From: a bacterium
Lineage (GTDB): Bacteria > Bdellovibrionota_B > Oligoflexia > Silvanigrellales > Silvanigrellaceae
Reading direction: 5' to 3'
DNA: 49,260 bases
Assembly: GCA_009918675.1 (NCBI GenBank)
Contig: RGDM01000021.1
Location: forward strand, 1-49,260
Of this stretch, positions 7,460 through 16,773 are shown piece by piece; position 1 is the first letter of the stretch; every line of letters starts with the position of its first letter. The notes under the pieces were generated by a model. That model worked only from the letters and a program-made list of their open reading frames with translations, ran no database searches and was not told the DNA's origin. A program made the position numbers and the translations under genes.

Positions 7460-10318
7460 TTAAATCGCCACTTCCAGCTTGTCGCTTGAACTTTCATCGG
7501 AATCATTGCCATCGTCTGAATTTATTTCATGGAACGGTGCTTCATGAAGTGTTGCTGTCTCTAGCGCAGATTTGATGATGGCTAATTGGGTTACATCTTC
7601 AATGTTGATCCACTGCAGTGAAATGGAGTTATTTTGTGCTCGAGACTCCTCATATCGAGCTCCGTCACCTTCGACTCGTCCACCAAATGTCAGGCAAGGC
7701 ATTCCACGAGAACTGACTTGAATTCGCCGACGAAGGCCAGTCGAGAGACCATTGGGACAAAGAATATACTCAAACGCTCCCTTGTGCAGGGATTCGAAAA
7801 ATTCATGAACCGTAGACGATTCATAAACTTTGAATCCCAACGCCGTGAGGGATTGTGCTAACAAGATAGCTTCTTTCTCGACCTCCTTCGAGATGTTTCC
7901 AAGCAATATCTTTCCAAGCGAAGGAACGAGGTCTCGAACTGTGTGTTTCGTTAGAAGGCCAAGTTTGCCAATACTTTCACGAACCTCTTTGTTCATGGTT
8001 AATATGAGTAGCTTTTGCAATTCTTCAAAATCAAATGGAAGAGTGAGGTAAGTCACAAACCCCAATCGGACGGCAGTGAGTGACTCTCCTCGCCGCGGCT
8101 GTTGGCTGAGCAGGATAGACGGGACATTGCTCTCACGGGCATAATTTATAACTTTCTGAATGTATTTTTCCTTGAGTTTCTGCGAGTTGTTGATGAAAAG
8201 GATAAGACATATCCCGTCTTTTCTTACGTCTCGTTCAAGCACTTCAACCGGAGTGAGCCAGTCGCATTTCACGTTTTGAAACCGCTCAAACAAATTTTGT
8301 GTTTCAACAGGAAGAAGATCATCTGAAACAATTACAAGGTTTGAGGGCATTTGACGGTTTGAAAGGTCGATTTCGAGGGCTTCAATGCGGTTGCTAGCGG
8401 CAGGAGCTGGAATACTTATTTTAATAAATTCGTCGTTCTCTAGTTCATCAAAGTCTTTGTTCGTTAAAGAAAGGAACGGCGAATAATGCGATAGATAGAG
8501 TTGTAAAGCGGGATCCCGTAGAACAGGCGCTCCGTCAGAGGTGTAAATTGTAAAAATTAAATTTCTTTCATTTTGTTTATATGAAATGTTTATTTCAGCA
8601 GAATTTATTGAATTCATTTCTTGGCAGGACTGAAGGATTCCCTTAAGAAGTTGGCGTAAGTGCGTCGGATCTCCTACCACAAAAGTGGGCACTGATTTTT
8701 CGATGTTCACATTGAGTTTAAAGATTCCATCAATCGATTCTTGTAGCTCGCGTAAAAAGTGAAAAACATTGAATTCTATTTTATGAGTTGCGTATGATGG
8801 ATTTGAAGCGTTCGAAATTTCCAAAAGGCTATGAATGTTGTCTATCAATGAATCGCAAAGATGTAACAGCGCTTCGTTTTTGCTCTGATTTTGCTCGCGA
8901 AAATATTGTTGGATGCGATGAATTGTTTTCAGCTGACCATTTGCTTGTTCGAGGATTACGTCTTCGAGAGGTTGTCCCTGCGTTAGAGATTGCTCTCTGA
9001 CAAGACAAAAAATTCCAAACCTTTCTCCGTGATTTATGATAGTCGAAATTGAATATCGGAAAGAGCGCCTGCCTTCAGGCATTTCAACGGAACAACTGAC
9101 CGACTGAATTTTGGGGTGTTTTTGGTTTATTACTTTTCCGATTTTATTTGCGATTTCTTCTTCGAGCTGCAGATACGAGTTGATAAATGTTTGTGCTGGT
9201 AGATGACTGACAAGTTCTGTAGTAAGTCCAATTTCATCAAGGAACTGCTCCATTGCCTCGTTTACGTGTTTGAGTTTTGCGTTCTGGCTGAAAATGGCGA
9301 TTGGTTCATTAATTGTATTGAATGACTTGAGCCAATTATCGCGCAACGATTTTTGTCGTAGATCTTGGTCCTCAAGAATAAGCGCAATTTGGCCAAATTC
9401 GTCGTTTTCGAATTGTTCCAGTGGGAATCGCGACTTTTGTTCAAGGCGTTCAATTGTAATTTTTGACTTCTGTGATTGCTTAACGCGTGCCGCATCTGTG
9501 AGACGTCGGGTTAGTAGTGCATCGCGGAGGAGGTTGAGTGGTTTGAAGATGAAATGTTTGTTGAAGATAAAAAATGCAGTGCAGGCGCCCAAGAGCACCA
9601 ATAAGAGGGTTGTCACGAGCCATCTTTGAAAATTGAAAGCTTCACGCGCTATTTTTAACTCGGGATAATCTTTTTCCGCAAGAATGAGCGCTGTGTTGGG
9701 TTCCAGGAGAGCGTGTCGACTGATCACCCAGACATGTTCGCCATTTGTTTGAGTTGCTACAGTTATATCTCCGTGAATTAAGCTCTCGGAAAGAGATGCT
9801 TTGGGAATAAGTCTGTTTGCTTCAAGGATCGCCGGAGCATTTTCGTCAGCGGTCTCCGATGGAGTCGGAACGAACCATTGTCCAAAGTGTCCTGCGGTCG
9901 ACTCGGACCAACGCTTGACAGCGAGATCTGCGGCTTCTCCACTGAATCGTTTTGATTGAATGTCGTTTAAGTAGAAGAGGCCACCGGTTCCAAGCAGCCC
10001 AAGACCGATGAAACAAATGACAGTCATGAACCTGAAGCGATCTTCCACCGACAGTGACAATTGTCCTGTAGTTCGCCAACCCGACCGTTTGCTGCTGCCA
10101 GATTCCACGAAGTAAAACCCCTCAAAATATGGCTTGGTGACTTCCGATTCGATGGCGGCTTGCCAAGGCTTGGAAGTTCGCACCTGTAGGGGGTGGATCG
10201 GAGTCTCTTGTATAAATCTGAGGCAGATTTTATTTCTATCTTGCAAGTTCGTAGGGGGTGGTCTAAGAGTATGAATGTGTTCAATGGTTTGAGCACGCAA
10301 ATCCCGCTCCAAAGACAT
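7460..10318 (-). CDS. Membrane sensor resembling a degenerate hybrid histidine kinase
   Basis: 952 residues from the chosen ATG. There are two membrane segments: FMTVICFIGLGLLGTGGLFY at ~97-117 and WLVTTLLLVLLGACTAFFIF ~110 residues later, enclosing a putative periplasmic sensor domain. A HAMP-like stretch and a PAS-like domain (FNTINEPIAIFSQNAKLKHVNEA) follow, then a kinase-like core. The core lacks an H-box (no H-E-hydrophobic-R/N-x-P). The ATPase part begins like a normal N-box (GDPTHLRQLLKG) but has no Asn, and no G-boxes are evident. Two receiver-like domains follow (from ~8345 and from ~7925, descending), in which the phosphoacceptor Asp and the beta-5 Lys are replaced (LILFINNS, YILCPNGLS). 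It probably signals by binding rather than phosphotransfer. The start is uncertain: no strong ribosome-binding site is seen, and ATG 10027 just before the first membrane segment is an alternative. Confidence 0.75.
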   Translation of the reverse strand: MSLERDLRAQTIEHIHTLRPPPTNLQDRNKICLRFIQETPIHPLQVRTSKPWQAAIESEVTKPYFEGFYFVESGSSKRSGWRTTGQLSLSVEDRFRFMTVICFIGLGLLGTGGLFYLNDIQSKRFSGEAADLAVKRWSESTAGHFGQWFVPTPSETADENAPAILEANRLIPKASLSESLIHGDITVATQTNGEHVWVISRHALLEPNTALILAEKDYPELKIAREAFNFQRWLVTTLLLVLLGACTAFFIFNKHFIFKPLNLLRDALLTRRLTDAARVKQSQKSKITIERLEQKSRFPLEQFENDEFGQIALILEDQDLRQKSLRDNWLKSFNTINEPIAIFSQNAKLKHVNEAMEQFLDEIGLTTELVSHLPAQTFINSYLQLEEEIANKIGKVINQKHPKIQSVSCSVEMPEGRRSFRYSISTIINHGERFGIFCLVREQSLTQGQPLEDVILEQANGQLKTIHRIQQYFREQNQSKNEALLHLCDSLIDNIHSLLEISNASNPSYATHKIEFNVFHFLRELQESIDGIFKLNVNIEKSVPTFVVGDPTHLRQLLKGILQSCQEMNSINSAEINISYKQNERNLIFTIYTSDGAPVLRDPALQLYLSHYSPFLSLTNKDFDELENDEFIKISIPAPAASNRIEALEIDLSNRQMPSNLVIVSDDLLPVETQNLFERFQNVKCDWLTPVEVLERDVRKDGICLILFINNSQKLKEKYIQKVINYARESNVPSILLSQQPRRGESLTAVRLGFVTYLTLPFDFEELQKLLILTMNKEVRESIGKLGLLTKHTVRDLVPSLGKILLGNISKEVEKEAILLAQSLTALGFKVYESSTVHEFFESLHKGAFEYILCPNGLSTGLRRRIQVSSRGMPCLTFGGRVEGDGARYEESRAQNNSISLQWINIEDVTQLAIIKSALETATLHEAPFHEINSDDGNDSDESSSDKLEVAI
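10169..10261 (+). repeat. Imperfect direct repeat pair upstream of rho
   Basis: CTTGGAAGTTCG-CACCT-GTAGGGGGTGG (10169-10196) recurs as CTTGCAAGTTCGTAGGGGGTGG (10240-10261); the second copy lacks about 6 bases in the middle. The shared block GTAGGGGGTGG is identical in both. The copies flank the hairpin at 10214-10230 and lie 110-200 bases before the rho start. They could be operators or parts of a rho leader. They fall inside the longest reading of the opposite-strand sensor gene, and argue that its true start is further in. Confidence 0.55.
10214..10230 (+). other. Hairpin between the rho-upstream repeats
   Basis: AAATCTG (10214-10220), AGG loop, CAGATTT (10224-10230), followed by TATTTC. 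A short terminator-like stem-loop if the region is transcribed towards rho; stability is modest because the stem is AT-rich. Confidence 0.4.
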
Positions 10319-10371
10319 TCGAGCTTTGGCCGCTTTCTTATTAACCCCCCTAAATAATTTGGAATCCTCAC

Positions 10372-12237
10372 ATGGCTGATGAGACCAAGCCTCTTGATGA
10401 CGTAAGTGTTGATGAGTCGAGTTCAGGACGTAAGCGAACGACCCGCAGAACTGTTCGAAAAGATGAACAAGGTGGGGAACCCACAGCTGACGAAAGTCAA
10501 GGCGCTGCCACTCCGTCGGATGCTGTTGAGACTGAGTCTCCTGTCGGTGTTTCAACATTTGTTCCTCAAAAACGCGAGGACCGTCGGGGTTTTGTTCCAC
10601 GTCGTGAGCCGTCGGCAGGTAGCTTGTCCTCGGGTCCAACCCAAGGGTCGCCTTCTTCAAGAGAGGGTTTCCCGCAGCCGGCAGCTCCGCGCGAAACCAA
10701 CGGAGGTTCAGCACCCGTCCCGCAAGCACAACCCGGACTCGGTGGCGGCGCTCCAGCTTTTCAAGGACAAGGACAGCACCACCCTCAAGGGCAAGGTGGT
10801 GGACATCAACAGTTTCGTCGGCCAGGACATGGCGGCGGCCACATGGGACGCCCCCAGGGGCAGGGTGGCTTCCAACAGCGCCAGGGCGGAGGGAACTTCA
10901 ATCCGAATTTCAAGCGCCAAGACAAACAACACCAGCAGATGCCTCAGGTGGATGAAAAAGAGCCAGAATTTAACGCAAACGTTCCTGTTATGAATCTTAA
11001 GGAACTCAAGGAAAAGCACATCAGCGACCTAGTGCAAATGGCGCGTGAAATGGGCATTGAAGGAGCTGCTAACCTTCGTAAGCAGGATCTTGTTTTTGCG
11101 TTGTTGGGTGCTCAGGCAGCTCGTAACGGGGTTGTATATTCGGAAGGTGTGCTTGAAACTTTGCCCGACGGTTTTGGATTCCTTCGCGCACCTGATTACA
11201 ATTATCTCCCCGGTCCTGACGATATTTATGTTTCGCCGTCGCAAATCCGTAGATTCAATTTACGCACCGGAGACACTGTTTCGGGGCAGATTCGTCCGCC
11301 GAAAGACAACGAACGTTATTTTGCACTTTTGAAAGTTGAATCGGTCAACATGGAACCACCCGATCTGACGGGTGAGAAGATTTTGTTCGATAACTTAACA
11401 ACCATTCATCCAAACGAACGCTTGAAGCTTGAATATCATCCTGAAGTGCTGAGCACTCGCACAATTGATCTGATGTCGCCGATTGGCAAGGGTCAGCGCT
11501 CATTGATTGTTGCGCCTCCCAGAACTGGTAAAACAGTTCTTCTGCAGAATATTGCAACTGCAATCGCACATAATCACCCAGAAGTTGTTCTCATTGTCCT
11601 GTTGATAGACGAGCGTCCCGAAGAAGTGACTGAGATGGAACGCACGGTTAAGGGCGAAGTGGTTTCAAGTACCTTCGATGAACCTGCGTCCCGCCACGTT
11701 CAGGTTGCAGAAATGGTTATTGAAAAAGCAAAGCGGCTTGTTGAGCACAAGAAAGACGTTGTTATCTTGCTCGACTCAATCACCCGTCTGGCTCGTGCAT
11801 ACAACTCAGTGGTTCCGCCGAGCGGAAAGATTCTCACCGGTGGTGTTGATGCCAACGCTCTTCATAAGCCCAAACGTTTCTTTGGTGCTGCGCGTAATGT
11901 GGAAGAAGGTGGTAGCTTGACGATCATTGCGACCGCGTTGATTGAAACAGGCAGTCGTATGGATGAGGTCATCTTCGAAGAATTCAAGGGAACTGGTAAC
12001 ATGGAGCTCGTGCTTGATCGCCGCTTGGCGGAGCGTCGCGTGTTCCCGGCAATCGATATGAACAAATCGGGAACTCGACGCGAAGACTTGCTCTTACCTA
12101 AAGAGACCCTCAACCGTCTTTGGGTTCTTCGCAAAGTCATTCATCCGATGAGCCCAATCGAGTCGATGGAATTCTTAATTCAGCGGCTTGAGCGCTCGGA
12201 AACAAATGATGATTTTCTTGGAAGTATGAACGGATAA
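10372..12237 (+). CDS. rho: Transcription termination factor Rho
   Basis: 621 residues; classical Rho has ~420. The conserved body starts near residue 207 with the Rho N-terminal helix bundle ([20 protein letters not shown]), then the cold-shock RNA-binding domain ([32 protein letters not shown]). The RecA-type ATPase follows, with Walker [13 protein letters not shown], Walker [18 protein letters not shown] and the R-loop region [21 protein letters not shown]. The N-terminal ~200 residues are disordered: a charged stretch, then a Gly/Gln/His-rich block at about 123-182 ([18 protein letters not shown] and similar). Such extensions occur in Rho of several phyla and can affect RNA binding or self-association. 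It acts as a hexameric RNA-dependent ATPase that ends transcription. pheS follows after 22 bases, so the two are probably co-transcribed. The ATG has only a weak ribosome-binding site. Confidence 0.97.
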   Translation: MADETKPLDDVSVDESSSGRKRTTRRTVRKDEQGGEPTADESQGAATPSDAVETESPVGVSTFVPQKREDRRGFVPRREPSAGSLSSGPTQGSPSSREGFPQPAAPRETNGGSAPVPQAQPGLGGGAPAFQGQGQHHPQGQGGGHQQFRRPGHGGGHMGRPQGQGGFQQRQGGGNFNPNFKRQDKQHQQMPQVDEKEPEFNANVPVMNLKELKEKHISDLVQMAREMGIEGAANLRKQDLVFALLGAQAARNGVVYSEGVLETLPDGFGFLRAPDYNYLPGPDDIYVSPSQIRRFNLRTGDTVSGQIRPPKDNERYFALLKVESVNMEPPDLTGEKILFDNLTTIHPNERLKLEYHPEVLSTRTIDLMSPIGKGQRSLIVAPPRTGKTVLLQNIATAIAHNHPEVVLIVLLIDERPEEVTEMERTVKGEVVSSTFDEPASRHVQVAEMVIEKAKRLVEHKKDVVILLDSITRLARAYNSVVPPSGKILTGGVDANALHKPKRFFGAARNVEEGGSLTIIATALIETGSRMDEVIFEEFKGTGNMELVLDRRLAERRVFPAIDMNKSGTRREDLLLPKETLNRLWVLRKVIHPMSPIESMEFLIQRLERSETNDDFLGSMNG

Positions 12238-12259
12238 ACCAACAGCAGAGGGTAAAGAG

Positions 12260-13372
12260 ATGACCCTTACACAGGACTTCTCTCTCTCCGACGTGTTGGA
12301 GCTGCCGCCTACAGCGGCAGCTTCTTCTTTGTCGGAATTGCAAAAGCTTATTGACGACGAACGCGAACGTTGCGGAAAAGTGATTTCGCTCCCCCCAGAC
12401 AAGTTTAATGACGCTCAATCCGATGAAGTGCGTGTTCGCTTCACAGGACGAAAATCGCCTCTTCAGGATTGGCTTAAGTCGCTGCGCAATTTTCCTGCCG
12501 AAGAGCGTAAAGAGGCCGGCGCAAAAATCAATCAGCTAAAGGCGTTTCTCGAAGTTGAAGTTGAGCGTTTCGTTACCTTATGTAAACAGGCTGCCGAGCA
12601 GCAACGCCTAAACAACGAACGGATTGACCTGACATTGCCACTTCCTGAGGTTCGCTTGGGTTCGAGGCATCCAGTCGCTGTTGCAGCGCAGCAACTTCTC
12701 GAGCCGTTACGGCGGCTCGGATTCACAGTCATTGATGGACCTGAGCTTGAAAGAGAATTTTACAACTTTGAGGCACTCAATATTCCTGCGGAGCATCCTG
12801 CTCGAGAAATGCAGGATACCTTTTTTATCGCCTCGCAATGGGTTTTGCGGACGCACACAAGCAGCGTTCAGGCCCATGCGATGATGGAGCGCGGCGTTCC
12901 ACTTCGAGTGGCCTGTGCGGGCTTTACCTACCGGAATGAACTCGACCTCACACATGTTCCAACCTTCCGGCAAATTGAATGTCTCGTGGTCGACAAGGGT
13001 ATTACTTTGGCGCACCTGAGAAGCACTTTGAATGCTTTTTTTGCCGAGGTTTTTGGTCGGCCAGTGAAGCTGCGTTTACGCTCGAGTTATTTTCCATTCA
13101 CTGAACCCAGTGCCGAGATCGACGTTCAGTGTCAGCAGTGCTTTGGCAGTGGATGCAGAAGTTGCAAACACACAGGATGGTTGGAAATGGGTGGCTGTGG
13201 ATTGATCAACACGCGCGTGTTGGAAAGCTGTGGCGTCGATTCAAAAGTTTATAGTGGGTTTGCATTTGGCATGGGGGTTGATCGCATTGCGATGAGCAAA
13301 TTCGGCATCGCAGATTTGCGCTCGCTTTACGAAGGTGATGTGCTGATGTCGCGCCAATTGGCGCTGCGTTGA
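12260..13372 (+). CDS. pheS: Phenylalanine-tRNA ligase alpha subunit
   Basis: 370 residues. The N-terminal coiled-coil tRNA-binding arm is followed by a class II synthetase core: motif 1 region SRHPVAVAAQQLLEPLRRLGF, motif 2 around TFRQIECLVVDKGI and motif 3 GFAFGMGVDRIAM near the C-terminus. A four-Cys segment (CQQCFGSGCRSCKHTGW) sits before motif 3; the same Cys pattern occurs in many bacterial PheS proteins and probably binds zinc. The start is supported by the purine-rich AGAGGGTAAAGAG immediately before the ATG. It forms the alpha2-beta2 enzyme with PheT, whose GTG start lies 12 bases downstream. Confidence 0.97.
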   Translation: MTLTQDFSLSDVLELPPTAAASSLSELQKLIDDERERCGKVISLPPDKFNDAQSDEVRVRFTGRKSPLQDWLKSLRNFPAEERKEAGAKINQLKAFLEVEVERFVTLCKQAAEQQRLNNERIDLTLPLPEVRLGSRHPVAVAAQQLLEPLRRLGFTVIDGPELEREFYNFEALNIPAEHPAREMQDTFFIASQWVLRTHTSSVQAHAMMERGVPLRVACAGFTYRNELDLTHVPTFRQIECLVVDKGITLAHLRSTLNAFFAEVFGRPVKLRLRSSYFPFTEPSAEIDVQCQQCFGSGCRSCKHTGWLEMGGCGLINTRVLESCGVDSKVYSGFAFGMGVDRIAMSKFGIADLRSLYEGDVLMSRQLALR

Positions 13373-13384
13373 AAGGAAAAGTCC

Positions 13385-16261
13385 GTGCTCGTCAGTTTGA
13401 AATTGATTGATCATCTTTTTTTGCAGCTACCAACCGTTCCATCTTCTGCATCAAATGCACCCTGCTGGGAACGCTGGAATATTGGTCTCTTTGCTGAGAT
13501 TTTCACTCGGCAGGGATTTGAAGTTGAATCAACAACCCGGCGCGGTGAGGCCTTTGAAAAGGTGGTTGTTGGGCAAATTAAGTCTGCTGAAAAGCATCCC
13601 AAGGCAGATAAATTGCAGGTTTGTCAGGTTCAGACTGCGGCCGGTGACATTCGCCAGATTGTCTGCGGAGCTCCAAATGCTCGCGTCGGTCTGTTTGTTG
13701 CTGTTGCGCTCCCTGGCGCAGTTCTTCCGAATGGACTTGAAATTAAGGCATCAAAAATTCGAGATGTTGAAAGTTTTGGAATGCTCTGTTCGCGAGAAGA
13801 ACTTGCGCTTACTGTCGATGAAGCACGCGATGGAACAGGAATCTGGGAGCTTCATCACGAACCATCGTGTGGTTTGCCGGAAGCAAAGTTGGCAAGCTTG
13901 CTTGGGCAGAGCGTGTTCAATGCATTGGGTCTCGATGATGTCTTGTTCGAACTCAATGTAACTCCTAACCGGCCCGATTTGCTTTGCCATGAAGGCGCTG
14001 CGAGAGAATTGTTCGCCGGATTAAAATGGGCCGGACAGGGGCATATTCCATTGAAGTCTTGGATTTCGGAATGGAAAAGTCCAGCATCTGCAGAGAACAT
14101 TCTGTCAGATGCACGGGAAAGAAAATTTCTCGAAACACAGGCGGGACGCTTCAATGGCCAAAATGATCTCGGTGTGCCTGCCTTTTTTGTTGGTCTCGAC
14201 AACGTAAAAGTAAGCGTCACTCCGGGTTGGATGCGAAACGCGTTGGAAGTCCTTGGACAAAAAAGTGTGAATTCCGTTGTCGATGCGTGTAATTTGATTC
14301 TGCTTTGTTTTGCACAGCCCAACCATGCGTTTGATTTGAACAAGCTTAATCTGAATGCGAAGGGGGATAGGTCCCTCACTCTGAGATTTGCAGTTGAAGG
14401 CGAGAAATTTGTTGGTCTTGATGGCAAGGATAGAAACTTGTCTGCAAGTGATTGTGTTGTCGCGGACGGAAAGATTCCACAGGCGCTGCTTGGTGTCATT
14501 GGCGGAGATCTTTCAAAGGTGGAAGCTGCGTCCGAAAGTCTTGTGCTTGAGTTCGCTAATCCACACCCCGTTCTTGTTCGACGTACGTCGCGTCGTCATG
14601 GCCGAAAAACGGATAGCAGTTTCGCGTTTGAAAAGGGTATAGATGTCTTTCGGCGCGCTGAATCTGCTGAGAAACTTGTTGGCTTGCTAAACGCTTTGCA
14701 GCCCAGCCAACCATTGAAGTACGTTGGTTGTATTTACGCGACAAACGAAGGTCAAAGACCCCAAGAGGCGTTGCGCTTTTTTCCAGTTGAAATGCAAGGA
14801 CAAGAGCCTTCTCTGAATAAAAATCTTCGCGAGTATACGATTTCATTTCATGAGAACGACATGAAGGTGCGTGTGGGTGATGATCTTGTCTCTTTTGAAA
14901 AGCGACAGGAAATTCTTCAGTCCCTTGGTTTTGCAATCAGTAAGACCAGCAACAAAGATGTTGTTGAGGTGCTGGTGCCAAGCTGGCGTCGGCTTGATGT
15001 TTCAGGTCCTGCGGATTTGGTTGAAGAGATTGTTCGTGTCGTTGGAATCGACCACGTGCCTGCGCATCCACTGTCTGCTCCGGGCCAGTTGACACCAGAT
15101 GATGCGCATTTGTCGCTCTTTGAACTTACCGCTCAGCGAATGGTGAGCCTTGGTTATCACGAAACAGCCGGATTTCATTTTATGCGCGCTGACGACTGGC
15201 AAAAAATGAAACTTGCGCACGTGAATTCGTGCGGTGAACCGGTTGCTTTGCTTAACCCAATCATCAAAGATGAGCCTTTGATGCAGGCGACGTTGCTGAG
15301 CGGGTTGTTGCGTAAGGTGGCTCACAATTTAAATTACGGTAACAAGCGTGGTCAGTTGTTTGAAATTTCCCGGACGTTCCAAAACTACGACGTGCGCGGC
15401 CGGCGCGTCTTTGCTGACAATGGTGAAAACGTTGGGTTAGGGGATTCTTTAAAGACACCTCTGACCAATGAATTGTATGAGTATTCTCCAAAAACGTCGC
15501 TCGCATTGAGTCGGGAGGAGACTGCATCACACAGACCAGGTGAAACTCCTCGAATTTGTGCAGTCGTTTTTGGAAATGAAGAAGAAAAAGAATGGTTAAA
15601 TACAGGCGAGCGAGAATGGCAATTTCATCGCCTAGCGGCACATGTGTCGGAAGTGTTGTCGGTTTTTGGACTTTCGGCACAACTATTGCCACTGCCTGCG
15701 GATCATCCTCTGCAGGGAGCGTTGCATCCGGGGCGTGCTGCTTCGTTGGTTGTTTCGGCGAATGGCAGAGCGAATTTTGTTGGTTGGGTTGCTCAATTTC
15801 ATCCGGCTGCGCTGCGGGCATTTGAAATTGATGACGCATGTCTTGGATTCGAGCTGAATTTGGCGACGGCCCAGCAGCTCCAAAAAGACATTAAGGAGTC
15901 GAGTTCCGGATTGCAGAGATTTTCCCTGCAATCCCAGTCGGGAGTGCGGCTGCCGTCGGTAGAGCGCGATTTTGCTTTTCTTGTCGATGAGTCCACACTC
16001 GCTCAACAGCTTGTCGATGCAATTCTTTCTTCGGTTGAAAGCGATGCATTGAAGGCCAAGAATATTCCAGCTCGAATTTTGTCAGCAAAGATCTTTGATA
16101 TTTATCGAGGCCAAGGTGTTCCTGCTGGCAAGAAGAGTGTGGCATTGCGTCTGACCTTATTACCCACGGAGAGGACGTTGGTTGAAGCAGACATTCAAGC
16201 GGTGACCGAAGCGACTGTTTCGCGGATGGAGAGGGAGTTTTCTGCTCAACTGCGCGGGTAA
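13385..16261 (+). CDS. pheT: Phenylalanine-tRNA ligase beta subunit
   Basis: 958 residues, longer than the usual ~790-820. It starts with GTG preceded by AAAGGAAAAG. Domains in order: N-terminal segment, EMAP-type tRNA-binding domain (VVVGQIKSAEKHPKADKLQV to PGAVLPNG), the B3/B4 editing domain (TRRHGRKTDSSFAFEKGID region), B5 (VLVPSWRRLDVSGPADLVEEIVRV), the catalytic-like core and a C-terminal ferredoxin-fold anticodon-binding domain (LPSVERDFAFLVDES to KKSVALRLTLLP). Extra length is spread over the B3/B4 surroundings and a ~100-residue stretch around 15400-15620 that I cannot match to the family core. It pairs with PheS and edits mischarged Tyr-tRNA. Last gene of the apparent rho-pheS-pheT unit. 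Confidence 0.96.
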   Translation: MLVSLKLIDHLFLQLPTVPSSASNAPCWERWNIGLFAEIFTRQGFEVESTTRRGEAFEKVVVGQIKSAEKHPKADKLQVCQVQTAAGDIRQIVCGAPNARVGLFVAVALPGAVLPNGLEIKASKIRDVESFGMLCSREELALTVDEARDGTGIWELHHEPSCGLPEAKLASLLGQSVFNALGLDDVLFELNVTPNRPDLLCHEGAARELFAGLKWAGQGHIPLKSWISEWKSPASAENILSDARERKFLETQAGRFNGQNDLGVPAFFVGLDNVKVSVTPGWMRNALEVLGQKSVNSVVDACNLILLCFAQPNHAFDLNKLNLNAKGDRSLTLRFAVEGEKFVGLDGKDRNLSASDCVVADGKIPQALLGVIGGDLSKVEAASESLVLEFANPHPVLVRRTSRRHGRKTDSSFAFEKGIDVFRRAESAEKLVGLLNALQPSQPLKYVGCIYATNEGQRPQEALRFFPVEMQGQEPSLNKNLREYTISFHENDMKVRVGDDLVSFEKRQEILQSLGFAISKTSNKDVVEVLVPSWRRLDVSGPADLVEEIVRVVGIDHVPAHPLSAPGQLTPDDAHLSLFELTAQRMVSLGYHETAGFHFMRADDWQKMKLAHVNSCGEPVALLNPIIKDEPLMQATLLSGLLRKVAHNLNYGNKRGQLFEISRTFQNYDVRGRRVFADNGENVGLGDSLKTPLTNELYEYSPKTSLALSREETASHRPGETPRICAVVFGNEEEKEWLNTGEREWQFHRLAAHVSEVLSVFGLSAQLLPLPADHPLQGALHPGRAASLVVSANGRANFVGWVAQFHPAALRAFEIDDACLGFELNLATAQQLQKDIKESSSGLQRFSLQSQSGVRLPSVERDFAFLVDESTLAQQLVDAILSSVESDALKAKNIPARILSAKIFDIYRGQGVPAGKKSVALRLTLLPTERTLVEADIQAVTEATVSRMEREFSAQLRG

Positions 16262-16347
16262 ATGGAAAGTCCTGCTGGATTTTTTTGTTGACCCTGCCCC
16301 CTTTCATTTTGTATTCAATTCACAAAGCTTACGAAGTGGGGTGTAAA

Positions 16348-16707
16348 ATGAAAATTTTGGCGATACTTGCAAGTCTTCTTGTTGCTCCGAGTGTTTTTGC
16401 TGATTGGGGTGACGCGACGGGTGGTTCGACACCAAGCGTTCCGCAGGTCTGTATTTTCAACCAAACACCATACTCTGTTGAGCTTGCTATTAATGGCCAG
16501 CGACTTTACGTGAGCCCACAGTATTCCACTCGTATTCCTTCATACACAGCAGGGGCGGTGTTGCTACAAATGAACACGCGTCAGCTTTCTGGTCCATACA
16601 GCAATCCTATTTGGACGCAGACATATGTGAATCCTGCATACTACGGTTGTGGAAGCGAGAATTCTGTTAGCATCTTCCTTTATGGAGACACGCTCGGCTT
16701 CCGTTGA
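16348..16707 (+). CDS. Small secreted protein of unknown function
   Basis: 119 residues with a clear signal peptide (MKILAILASLLVAPSVFA, cleavage expected before DWGDAT). The mature protein is ~100 residues, rich in Ser, Tyr, Gln and Pro, with two cysteines (VCIFNQ and YYGCGS) that could form a disulfide in the periplasm or outside the cell. The beta-strand-like pattern (TPYSVELAINGQRLYVSP) suggests a small all-beta fold. I recognise no family. The start at 16348 is chosen because it begins the signal peptide; GTGGGGTG lies upstream. It converges with the lipase gene, whose stop is 66 bases away. Confidence 0.65.
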   Translation: MKILAILASLLVAPSVFADWGDATGGSTPSVPQVCIFNQTPYSVELAINGQRLYVSPQYSTRIPSYTAGAVLLQMNTRQLSGPYSNPIWTQTYVNPAYYGCGSENSVSIFLYGDTLGFR

Positions 16708-16773
16708 AAATAAAGCTCGTAACCGTTCTCTCTCGAGAAACCACGTGCTTGCTTTCAAGAGAAAAAAGAGTTT

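Noticed and set aside
10319..10729. Extension of the sensor gene into the start of rho
   Set aside because: It would overlap the well-identified rho N-terminus by ~360 bases on the other strand; an internal start is far more likely.
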